A stretch of DNA of 64,000 bases from an uncultured Sulfitobacter sp. (GTDB lineage: Bacteria; Pseudomonadota; Alphaproteobacteria; Rhodobacterales; Rhodobacteraceae), in contig CANLOQ010000007.1 of assembly GCA_947492925.1 (NCBI GenBank), forward strand, positions 62,001 through 126,000, read 5' to 3'. Within the stretch, counting starts at the first letter, position 1, and every line of letters starts with the position of its first letter. This document shows, one piece after another, positions 51,168 through 59,171 of the stretch. The notes beneath the pieces are model-generated. The model was given only the letters and a program-made list of their open reading frames with translations. It was not told the DNA's origin and searched no databases. The position numbers were made by a program, and so were the translations under genes.

Positions 51168-52178
51168 ATGGACGTTGCAAAGCTGCTTGAACCCCACGGG
51201 GACGACGCCAAGAGCGGCGAAAATCTGGAGTATGATCCGGCATTTGTTGAAATGGAACTGGTGGCCCAACCCGGCGAGGAGCGTCAGGAAGGCGACAAGA
51301 TCCTTGAGGCCGAAGATCCCGATTACGCAGATGTTGTCCAGAAAGCTGAGGCAGTACTGGAGCGCAGCCATGACATCCGGGCCGCAGTGTTTTATGCCGA
51401 AGCTGTTCTGTATACACGCGGCATCCCCGGATTTGCCGAAGCGACCGCGTTTATTCGCGGCTGTCTTGAGCGGTACTGGGATACATGCCATCCCGAACTG
51501 GATGAGGACGACGACAACGATCCCACCATGCGGATCAATGCGGTTCAGGGTCTCAACGGCGCTGATACCGTCATCCGCGCGCTGCGGCGCACCGCACTGA
51601 CCGAAAGCCGGATGTTTGGCCAGATGTCCCTGCGGTTGATCGACATCGCGGAAGGCGTTGTGGCGGCACCTGCCAATATGACAGACATCCCCGACACGGC
51701 CGCAATCAGCGCCGCATTCCAGGACACCGATTCGGACCGGATTGCCGAGATTGTCGCCGCAGCACAGGCCGCCGAAGCCGATATTGCCGCAATGGATGCG
51801 GTGTTCACGGAACGCACGCCCGGGCAAGGCCCCAACCTTGAAGAGGTCACAAAGACGCTCAAGCAGATCACGCGCAGGATATCCGACGCATCGGGCGTAG
51901 CGCTGGAAGGCGAGGATGATGCGGAGGTAGAGGCCGGTGAAGAAGAAGGCGCCGCGCCGCGCCAGTCACCCCCCGGGGCCATCAACTCGCAGACCGATGT
52001 GATCAATACGCTGGACCGGCTGATTGCCTATTACCAGCGTGTCGAACCTTCCAGCCCGGTGCCCATGTTGCTGGAGCGCTCAAAGCGTTTGGTAGGGGCC
52101 GATTTCCAGACCATCATGAGCGATATCGCGCCCGTGGGTATGGACCAGATGAAACAGGTCGGAGGCATCAGAGACTGA
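51168..52178 (+). CDS. tssA: type VI secretion protein TssA
   Basis: A 336-residue TssA with the ImpA N-terminal domain (~residues 1-130: LEPHGDDAKSGENLEYDP, the VERYWDTCHPELDEDDD-like motif) and a helical C-terminus (NTLDRLIAYYQRVEPSSPVP). TssA primes sheath and tube polymerisation at the baseplate. It is the first gene of the plus-strand T6SS operon. It is shorter than the >500-residue class. Confidence 0.9.
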   Translation: MDVAKLLEPHGDDAKSGENLEYDPAFVEMELVAQPGEERQEGDKILEAEDPDYADVVQKAEAVLERSHDIRAAVFYAEAVLYTRGIPGFAEATAFIRGCLERYWDTCHPELDEDDDNDPTMRINAVQGLNGADTVIRALRRTALTESRMFGQMSLRLIDIAEGVVAAPANMTDIPDTAAISAAFQDTDSDRIAEIVAAAQAAEADIAAMDAVFTERTPGQGPNLEEVTKTLKQITRRISDASGVALEGEDDAEVEAGEEEGAAPRQSPPGAINSQTDVINTLDRLIAYYQRVEPSSPVPMLLERSKRLVGADFQTIMSDIAPVGMDQMKQVGGIRD

Positions 52179-52265
52179 TGATTTTGGCCGCTCCAAAGCC
52201 CTTTTACGCAATTTCACCGTGGGCATCGGCCCACCCTTTCCTTTTTCAAGATCAAGGAGCCCTTC

Positions 52266-52775
52266 ATGGCTAGTTCACAGAAATTCATTGCCCGCAATCG
52301 GGCACCCCGTGTCCAGATCGAATATGATGTCGAGCTTTACGGTGCGGAAAAGAAGGTTCAGCTGCCTTTTGTGATGGGCGTGATGAGCGACCTTGCCGGC
52401 AAATCAGAGGTGGAACAGCCCGCGATTGCTGACCGCAAGTTCCTTGAGATCGACGTAGATAACTTTGACGAACGGATGAAAGCCATCGCGCCGCGCGCCG
52501 CTTTTACCGTGCCCAATACCCTGACGGGCGAGGGCAACATGGCTGTCGATATCACCTTTAACAGCATGGATGATTTCAGCCCTGCCGCGATTGCCGCCAA
52601 GGTAGAGCCATTGGCCGAACTGCTCGATGCGCGCACGCAGTTGAGCAACCTGATGACATATATGGACGGCAAAACAGGGGCCGAAGACCTGATCAGCAAG
52701 ATCATGCAGGACCCCGCTTTGCTCAAGACACTTGCAGCCCAGCCCAAACCGGGTGCTGCGGCAGAGGAGGAATAA
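52266..52775 (+). CDS. tssB: type VI secretion contractile sheath small subunit TssB
   Basis: A 169-residue VipA/TssB sheath subunit. RAPRVQIEYDVELYGAEKKV and LPFVMGVMSDLAGKS are the family's N-terminal signature. It interlocks with TssC to form the contractile sheath. AAGGAG precedes the ATG, and tssC starts 3 bp after its stop. Confidence 0.96.
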   Translation: MASSQKFIARNRAPRVQIEYDVELYGAEKKVQLPFVMGVMSDLAGKSEVEQPAIADRKFLEIDVDNFDERMKAIAPRAAFTVPNTLTGEGNMAVDITFNSMDDFSPAAIAAKVEPLAELLDARTQLSNLMTYMDGKTGAEDLISKIMQDPALLKTLAAQPKPGAAAEEE

Positions 52776-52778
52776 TCA

Positions 52779-54275
52779 ATGGCCGAACAAGAAGCCCAGG
52801 TAGAAGACGCAGGCGGTGCATCCGCCTTTGGTTCAAGCGAGTTCGAGAGCCTGCTGCAAAAGGAATTCCGCCCGTCAACTGATCAGGCCAAGACGGCCGT
52901 TGAAAGTGCTGTCAAAGCGCTTGCCGAACAGGCGCTAAGCAACACAGCGCTGATTTCGGACGATGCGCTGCGGTCCATCGAAAGCATCGTGGCGGAGATT
53001 GACAAAAAGCTGACCGAGCAGGTGAACCTGATCCTGCACCACGAAGAATTCCAGCAGATGGAAAGCGCGTGGCGCGGTCTGCATTATCTGGTGAACAACA
53101 CTGAATCAGACGAGATGCTCAAGATCCGTGTGTTGAACATCGGCAAGAAAGAGATGCACAAGACCCTGCGCCGGTTCAAAGGCACGGCATGGGATCAATC
53201 CCCGATCTTCAAAAAGCTCTATACCGAGGAATTCAGCCAATTGGGCGGTGAGCCCTATGGCAGCCTTGTGGCGGATTATCACTTTGATCACAGCCCGCAG
53301 GATGTTGAACTGCTGGGAGAGATGTCAAAGATTGCCGCGGCAGGCCACGCGCCGCTGATCACCGGTGCCAAACCGTCGCTGTTCCAGATGGACAGCTGGT
53401 CAGAGTTGAGCAATCCGCGTGATTTGACCAAGATTTTCCAGACACCGGAATATGCGTCATGGAAAAGTCTGCGCGAAAGCGAGGATTCCAAGTACGTTGG
53501 TCTGGCGATGCCCCGTTTCCTGGGCCGTCTGCCGTACGGCTCCAAGACCGAACCGGTCGAGGAGTTCGCCTTTGAGGAAGACACGGATGGGACGGATCAC
53601 AGCAAATATGGCTGGATCAACGCGGCCTACGGCATGGCGGTCAACATCAACCGATCCTTCAAGGAATACGGCTGGTGTTCGCGCATCCGGGGCGTGGAAT
53701 CCGGCGGTACGCTGGAAAACCTGCCCAGCCACACATTCCCGACAACCGATGGCGGGGTGGATCAGAAATGCCCCACCGAAATCGCCATTGACGACCGGCG
53801 CGAGGCGGAGCTTGCCAAGAACGGCATGATGCCGCTGATCCACCGGAAGAACACGGACGTTGCAACCTTTATGGGCGCGCAGTCTCTGCACAAACCGGCA
53901 GAGTATGACGACCCGGATGCGACGGCCAACGCAAATCTTGCAGCCCGGCTGCCTTACCTGTTCGCGACATGCCGCTTTGCGCATTACCTCAAATGCATGG
54001 TCCGCGACAAAGTCGGCTCTTTCAAGAGCCGTCAGGCGATGGAGCACTGGTTGCAGGATTGGATCAACAATTACGTTGATTACAATGCCGACATTTCGTC
54101 GGAAAACGAGAAGGCGCGGAAACCTCTGGCGGCGGCGGAAGTCGTTGTTGAAGAGGTGGAAGGCAATCCTGGATATTACACGTCGAAGTTCTTCCTGCGA
54201 CCACATTACCAGCTGGAAGGTCTTTCGGTCTCATTGCGGCTTGTCTCCAAGCTCCCTTCTGAAAAAGGCGCCTGA
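52779..54275 (+). CDS. tssC: type VI secretion contractile sheath large subunit TssC
   Basis: A 498-residue VipB/TssC subunit, the bulk of the sheath. Conserved blocks are WRGLHYLVNNTESDEMLKI, the KLYTEEFSQLGGEPYG motif and the C-terminal NPGYYTSKFFLRPHYQLEGL. Full length for the family with no frameshift. ClpV recycles the contracted sheath. Confidence 0.96.
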   Translation: MAEQEAQVEDAGGASAFGSSEFESLLQKEFRPSTDQAKTAVESAVKALAEQALSNTALISDDALRSIESIVAEIDKKLTEQVNLILHHEEFQQMESAWRGLHYLVNNTESDEMLKIRVLNIGKKEMHKTLRRFKGTAWDQSPIFKKLYTEEFSQLGGEPYGSLVADYHFDHSPQDVELLGEMSKIAAAGHAPLITGAKPSLFQMDSWSELSNPRDLTKIFQTPEYASWKSLRESEDSKYVGLAMPRFLGRLPYGSKTEPVEEFAFEEDTDGTDHSKYGWINAAYGMAVNINRSFKEYGWCSRIRGVESGGTLENLPSHTFPTTDGGVDQKCPTEIAIDDRREAELAKNGMMPLIHRKNTDVATFMGAQSLHKPAEYDDPDATANANLAARLPYLFATCRFAHYLKCMVRDKVGSFKSRQAMEHWLQDWINNYVDYNADISSENEKARKPLAAAEVVVEEVEGNPGYYTSKFFLRPHYQLEGLSVSLRLVSKLPSEKGA

Positions 54276-54343
54276 TCCCCTGCAATAACTTGGGGTCGGC
54301 CCACACCAAATAACGTAACAAACCCTTTGAAAGGAACAGCACA

Positions 54344-54856
54344 ATGGCTGCTAACATGTTTATCCACATCTCCGACATTCCCGGCGACGGAACCGAGACG
54401 AACCACAAGGAATGGATCGTCATTGAATCTGCAACATTCGAGCTTGAGCGCGCTGTTGACATGACTGATCTTGGGTCAAACCAGCGGGCCCATGCCAACA
54501 CCAACTTCCAGAAAGTCGAAGTGACCAGCCAGATCGGCAAGGCATCCAACAAGCTGGCGCTGTCTGTTGCCAACGGCACTGTGCGCCCCGAAATCAAGAT
54601 GGAATGGTGCCGGTCGGGTGATGTGTCTGCCGAAGGTCTGAAAGCGTTTTCCAAATGGAAGTTCAAGAACGCAATCATTGACAAATACAGCATCTCGGCC
54701 AGCGCGGACGGTATTCCAGAAGAGACGTGGGCCATCGCCTATGTTGGCGTAGAGCATGAGTATTTCCACACCAATCAGGCGACAGGCGCGTTGGACAAGC
54801 ACGACGACTTCCTGTGGAACCTGCGCACGGGCGTGTCGGAAACCTTTACCGGCTGA
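54344..54856 (+). CDS. hcp: type VI secretion tube protein Hcp (TssD)
   Basis: A 170-residue Hcp that forms the inner-tube hexamers. It begins with FIHISDIPGDGTETNHKEWI and has the family's central VTSQIGKASNKLALSVANG and C-terminal strands. GAAAGGAAC precedes the ATG. A strong hairpin follows its stop, probably raising hcp mRNA over that of downstream genes. Confidence 0.95.
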   Translation: MAANMFIHISDIPGDGTETNHKEWIVIESATFELERAVDMTDLGSNQRAHANTNFQKVEVTSQIGKASNKLALSVANGTVRPEIKMEWCRSGDVSAEGLKAFSKWKFKNAIIDKYSISASADGIPEETWAIAYVGVEHEYFHTNQATGALDKHDDFLWNLRTGVSETFTG

Positions 54857-54862
54857 TTACGC

Positions 54863-54896
54863 TGTGTCGCGCGCAGGATTGCCTACGCGCGACACA
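54863..54896 (+). terminator. strong hairpin after hcp
   Basis: Perfect 11-bp stem TGTGTCGCGCG / CGCGCGACACA with a 12-base loop, 6 bp after the hcp stop. There is no T run. It sits between the most abundant T6SS protein and tagJ in a co-directional operon, like the puf hairpin. Confidence 0.65.
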
Positions 54897-54950
54897 TCCA
54901 TTGCGATACTCCCATTCTCCTCGCGTGCCTGACCAAGCGGAGGCTGTTTT

Positions 54951-55766
54951 ATGACGCCCGAAGAACATTTGAAATCCGGCGATCTGACCGCAACGCTGAC
55001 CGCATTGCAGGACAAGGTGCGCAGCGATCCATCGTCTGCTCCGCTGCGGATATTTCTGTTTCAGCTTTTGTGCGTTCTGGGCGACTGGAAGCGCGCGATC
55101 ACGCAGTTAAAGCTTAGCGCGGAAATGGACCCCTCCGCCTTGATGATGGCGCAGACCTACCGCGAAGGGATCATTTGTGAGGTCTACCGCGAGAAGGTGT
55201 TCAAGGGCGAAAAGACACCGATGATCTTTGGTGAACCCGAACCGTGGCTCGCCCTGTTGATTGAGGCACAAAAACTGTTGGCAACCGGCAAACCCGCCGA
55301 AGCAGCGCAGTTGCGCGAACAGGCATTTGAGCAGGCCCCCGCCACCTCTGGCACGGCCAACGGCACTGCCTTTGAATGGATTGCAGACGCCGACATGCGG
55401 CTGGGTCCGGTATTGGAAATTATTGTGAACGGGCGGTATTTCTGGCTGCCGTTCAGCCAGATCGCGAAACTTGAAATCGAAGAACCGGCCGATCTGCGCG
55501 ATGCAGTCTGGACGGCGGCTACATTGACCCTGCGAAACGGAGGAGAGGTGGTTGCGCTTATCCCGACACGCTATGCAGGGACGCCGGACACGGGCGATGA
55601 CGCCGCAAAACTGGCGCGTGCGACCGATTGGCAGGATGCAGGTGGTGAAACATTCGTAGGCGTTGGCCAACGGCTTTTTGCCACCGATACAGATGACATT
55701 GCTTTGCTGGACCTGCGCGAATTAGTGCTGGATCATGATGGTCCAGAGGCGGTTCAGGATGGCTGA
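54951..55766 (+). CDS. tagJ: T6SS accessory protein TagJ/ImpE
   Basis: A 271-residue ImpE/SciE-family protein with an N-terminal TPR-like helical part (DLTATLTALQDKVRSDPSSA, FQLLCVLGDWKRAITQL) and a C-terminal beta-rich domain. TagJ binds the TssB N-terminus and helps ClpV-dependent sheath recycling in some systems. It overlaps tssE by 8 bp. Confidence 0.88.
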   Translation: MTPEEHLKSGDLTATLTALQDKVRSDPSSAPLRIFLFQLLCVLGDWKRAITQLKLSAEMDPSALMMAQTYREGIICEVYREKVFKGEKTPMIFGEPEPWLALLIEAQKLLATGKPAEAAQLREQAFEQAPATSGTANGTAFEWIADADMRLGPVLEIIVNGRYFWLPFSQIAKLEIEEPADLRDAVWTAATLTLRNGGEVVALIPTRYAGTPDTGDDAAKLARATDWQDAGGETFVGVGQRLFATDTDDIALLDLRELVLDHDGPEAVQDG

Positions 55767-56256
55767 CAAACTGCTGGAAGAGCGCTTGCAGCCTTCGCTG
55801 CTGGACCGTCTTACTGACGACGCCCCCAACGAAAAGCAGGAAAACCGCAGCAACCGCGCGATCGACGTTTCGCGCCTGCGCGAGATCATCAAACGCGATC
55901 TGTCATGGCTGTTGAACACCAACAACATTGCCAATCTGCTGGACAAGAAACGATACCCGAATGTCGCAAGGTCCGTGCTGAACTACGGTGTGGCGGAAGT
56001 CGCGGGCGAGTTTTCAACATCGGTGCGCGCCGAAATGATCCGCAAATCTATCCAGCAGGCGATTGCGCTGCACGAACCCCGGATTATCCCCGGCTCTGCC
56101 GCGGTCGAGCTGCGCAGCGATGAATCCAAAGGTGAAATGCAGATCTCGTTCGATATTCACGCCGACATGTGGGCGCAGCCCGTCCCGCTGGAGCTTTTTC
56201 TGCGCAGCAAGGTTGACGTGACCTCAGGTGAGGTCACGCTGGACAGGGTAGGCTGA
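55759..56256 (+). CDS. tssE: type VI secretion baseplate subunit TssE
   Basis: A 165-residue gp25-like baseplate wedge protein. The family core is LLNTNNIANLLDKKRYPNVARSVLNYGV, and IRKSIQQAIALHEPRI follows. The ATG at 55759, inside the tagJ 3' end, is preferred to an in-frame start at 55735. tssF starts 5 bp after its stop. Confidence 0.93.
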   Translation: MADKLLEERLQPSLLDRLTDDAPNEKQENRSNRAIDVSRLREIIKRDLSWLLNTNNIANLLDKKRYPNVARSVLNYGVAEVAGEFSTSVRAEMIRKSIQQAIALHEPRIIPGSAAVELRSDESKGEMQISFDIHADMWAQPVPLELFLRSKVDVTSGEVTLDRVG

Positions 56257-56261
56257 GCGCG

Positions 56262-58139
56262 ATGGACACACGACTGCTCAAACACTACGAAAATGAATTG
56301 GCCTATATGCGTGATATGGGCGCCGAATTTGCCGATGCTTATCCCAAGATCGCTTCGCGTCTGGGGATGGAAGGGGTCGAGGTGCTGGACCCTTACGTCG
56401 AGCGGTTGCTGGAAGGTGTCGCGTTCTTGTCCGCACGGGTGCAGTTGGAACTGGAAATGCAGTTTCCGGTGTTCACGTCGCATTTGCTTGAGATCGTCTA
56501 TCCGCATTATCTGGCGCCTACGCCGTCGATGATGATTGCGCAGCTGAGACCCGATACCTCGAACGCCGGCTTGAAGACCGGGCATCTGATCCCGCGCCAC
56601 AGTTCGATCCGCAGCCGTCTGCTGGAGGGGGAACAGACCGCCTGTGAGTTCCGCACGGCACATGATGTCACCATGTGGCCAATCGAGATTTCGCAGGCCG
56701 AGTACATCGAAAGCCGGGGTGGTTTGATTGCGGCTGGGGTTGGGGCCAACACGCCCGCGCGGGCGGGCATTCGCCTCCGGCTCAAACGCACGGACGGCGA
56801 TGATATATCTGACCTCAGCATGGACAACCTGTCGCTCTATCTGGAACGGGGGTCGGGGCGCAGTTGGCAATTGCATGAATTGCTGTGCACGCAGACCGTT
56901 GGCCTTGCGGGTCGCTCTGCCAATCCGCGTGCGGATTGGACGGTAGCCCTGCCGGATGGTGCACTGGAACAGATGGGGCTGACGCCCGAAGAGGCGTTGC
57001 TGCCCACACCGCGCCGATCCTTTGACGGCTATCGGTTGTTGCAGGAATATTTCGCAATGCCCGAAAGGTTCCTGTTCGTGAGGCTTAGCGGTCTGCAACC
57101 GGCGCTGAAAAAGGCACAAGGTGATGAGGTTGATATCTACATCCTGCTTGGTGACGGCAACCGCGATCTCACCCCCGCAATCACGCCGGACGCCTTCGGC
57201 CTGAACGCCGTGCCGGCGATCAACCTTTTTCGTAAACGCTGTGACCGGGTGCATGTCAACGGGCGGCTGACGGAACAGCACGTGGTGCCGAACCGAACTG
57301 CGGGTTTGGACTTTGAAATCTACAACATTGAATCCGTAACAGGGATCAGCGGGGACGGGGCCGATGATGTGTCTTTCCGCCCTTTCTATTCGGCAACGGA
57401 TTTCACTGCGGCAGGTGACGTGCATTCGGCCTACTTCACCCAAAGCCGCAAGATGCGCCAACGTAGTGAAAAGGAACGGTTGCGCGGCGTGCGCACCTCC
57501 TATCTGGGATCAGAGGTTTACCTGCAATTGGTGGACCGCAGCCAGACGCCTTATTCGTCCAAGCTTGATCAGCTTGCCGTGACCGCAATGTGTACCAACC
57601 GCGATCTGCCGATGCTGCTGTCGGTGGGTGATGACGGTGTTTTTTATCTGCCCGACGGTGGTCCGGTGAAATCGGTGCGCACACCCATTTCGCCAACACG
57701 GCCCAATCCCACGCTGGCGCAGGGCGACACCGCGTGGCGGTTGATCAGCCATCTGTCACTGAATTATCTATCCATCGCGCAAAGCGAGGATGGATCATCC
57801 GCCGAAGCGCTGCGCGAGTTGATCGGGATTTACGCGCCCTTGGGCAACCGCGTGACGGAAAAGCAGCTTGAGGGGATCACCAATGTCTCAAGCCGGCCTA
57901 TCGTGCGCAGGATGAGCGATGAGGTGCTGTCGACGGCCGTGCGCGGGCTCGAGATCACGATAGAATTTGACGAAAGCTTTTTTGAAGGCACCAGCGTTTA
58001 CGTGCTGGGTGCGGTGATGGAGCGGTTTTTCCGCAAATATGCCACCATCAACAGTTTTACAGAAACCGTTCTCAAGACAGAACGACGGGGGGAAATTGCC
58101 AGATGGCGACCGAAAAGCGGGCTGGGCCAGATACTCTGA
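56262..58139 (+). CDS. tssF: type VI secretion baseplate subunit TssF
   Basis: A 625-residue VasA/ImpG protein. The N-terminus LLKHYENELAYMRDMGAEFA and YPKIASRLGM are invariant family features, and VERLLEGVAFLSARVQLELE follows. TssF forms the baseplate wedge with TssE, TssG and TssK. It overlaps tssG by 37 bp, a normal arrangement for this pair. Confidence 0.94.
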   Translation: MDTRLLKHYENELAYMRDMGAEFADAYPKIASRLGMEGVEVLDPYVERLLEGVAFLSARVQLELEMQFPVFTSHLLEIVYPHYLAPTPSMMIAQLRPDTSNAGLKTGHLIPRHSSIRSRLLEGEQTACEFRTAHDVTMWPIEISQAEYIESRGGLIAAGVGANTPARAGIRLRLKRTDGDDISDLSMDNLSLYLERGSGRSWQLHELLCTQTVGLAGRSANPRADWTVALPDGALEQMGLTPEEALLPTPRRSFDGYRLLQEYFAMPERFLFVRLSGLQPALKKAQGDEVDIYILLGDGNRDLTPAITPDAFGLNAVPAINLFRKRCDRVHVNGRLTEQHVVPNRTAGLDFEIYNIESVTGISGDGADDVSFRPFYSATDFTAAGDVHSAYFTQSRKMRQRSEKERLRGVRTSYLGSEVYLQLVDRSQTPYSSKLDQLAVTAMCTNRDLPMLLSVGDDGVFYLPDGGPVKSVRTPISPTRPNPTLAQGDTAWRLISHLSLNYLSIAQSEDGSSAEALRELIGIYAPLGNRVTEKQLEGITNVSSRPIVRRMSDEVLSTAVRGLEITIEFDESFFEGTSVYVLGAVMERFFRKYATINSFTETVLKTERRGEIARWRPKSGLGQIL

Positions 58140-59149
58140 ACCATTTCGCCAAACTGGTGGAAGCGCCTGAAGAACATCACGTTTTTCAGGCCATGCGGCT
58201 GATTGATGCGGCCCATCCTCATTTGCCCCGACTTGGCGAAAGCCGCCGCCCGCGTGAAGACAGTGTGCGCATTGGCCAAGAGGCCGAAATGGCCTTTCCA
58301 ACATCGTCCATTGCGGCCTTTACACCGGGTGTTGAGGGCAAACCCGGCAAGATGACCAACCGGTTTTTCGGCCTGTTCGGCCCGCAGGGGCCCTTGCCGC
58401 TGCATCTGACCGAATACGCCCGCACGCGGCAGCGCAACCACCGCGACAGCACATTCATCGCCTTTGCGAATATGCTGACGCACCGGATGATGAGCCTGTT
58501 TTACCGGGCCTGGCGCAGCGGCCAGCCGGCCACGAATTTTGATCGTTCAGACGAAGAAGACGAGTTCCAAAAGCGTGTTGCCGCCCTTGCCGGGTATCGC
58601 GGTGAGGGGCTGCAGGCGCGCGATGCCATGCCCGATCTGTCACGCCGTCACTTTGCCGCGCATCTGTCGCAAGGTTCCAAGCATCCTGATGGTCTGACAG
58701 CGTTTATTTCCGCATTCTTTGATGTTCCGGTCGAGCTTGAACAGTTTGTCGGCTGTTGGTTGCAGCTTGAGGAAGATGACCGTTGGGAAATGGGTGGGAT
58801 GACGGCGCTGGGTCAGACCACCAGTGTAGGCACCCGGGTCTGGAGCCGCACCGCAAAGTTTCGCCTGCGCATCGGTCCGCTTGAGCTTGAACGCTACGAG
58901 CGATTTCTGCCGGGCAACGAAGGTTTTGCGCGCCTTGAAGCGATTGTGCGCAGCTATGTCGGTGACAGTCTGGACTGGGATGTGCAGCTTATCCTTAGGG
59001 GGAGCGATGTGCCGCGTGCCAAATTGGGCGGCTCCATCCGGCTGGGCCAGACATCATGGGTAGAAAACAGACGTGACGATGACACGCCGCGCCCGGACGC
59101 GGGGGATTTGTTCCTTGCGCCCAGCAGCAATCTAAGCGTGTCCGCATGA
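58103..59149 (+). CDS. tssG: type VI secretion baseplate subunit TssG
   Basis: A 348-residue VasB/ImpH protein. HHVFQAMRLIDAAHPHLPRL, the FGLFGPQGPLPLHLTEYA motif and GVGTRVW-like SVGTRVWSRTAKFRLRIGPL region are typical. It completes the TssEFG wedge. clpV starts 22 bp later with AGAAGGAACC as ribosome site. Confidence 0.93.
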   Translation: MATEKRAGPDTLNHFAKLVEAPEEHHVFQAMRLIDAAHPHLPRLGESRRPREDSVRIGQEAEMAFPTSSIAAFTPGVEGKPGKMTNRFFGLFGPQGPLPLHLTEYARTRQRNHRDSTFIAFANMLTHRMMSLFYRAWRSGQPATNFDRSDEEDEFQKRVAALAGYRGEGLQARDAMPDLSRRHFAAHLSQGSKHPDGLTAFISAFFDVPVELEQFVGCWLQLEEDDRWEMGGMTALGQTTSVGTRVWSRTAKFRLRIGPLELERYERFLPGNEGFARLEAIVRSYVGDSLDWDVQLILRGSDVPRAKLGGSIRLGQTSWVENRRDDDTPRPDAGDLFLAPSSNLSVSA

Positions 59150-59171
59150 ACAAACAGAAGGAACCACCAAA

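Noticed and set aside
56157-57461. 434-codon open frame on the minus strand
   Set aside because: Antisense to tssF; no recognisable domain.
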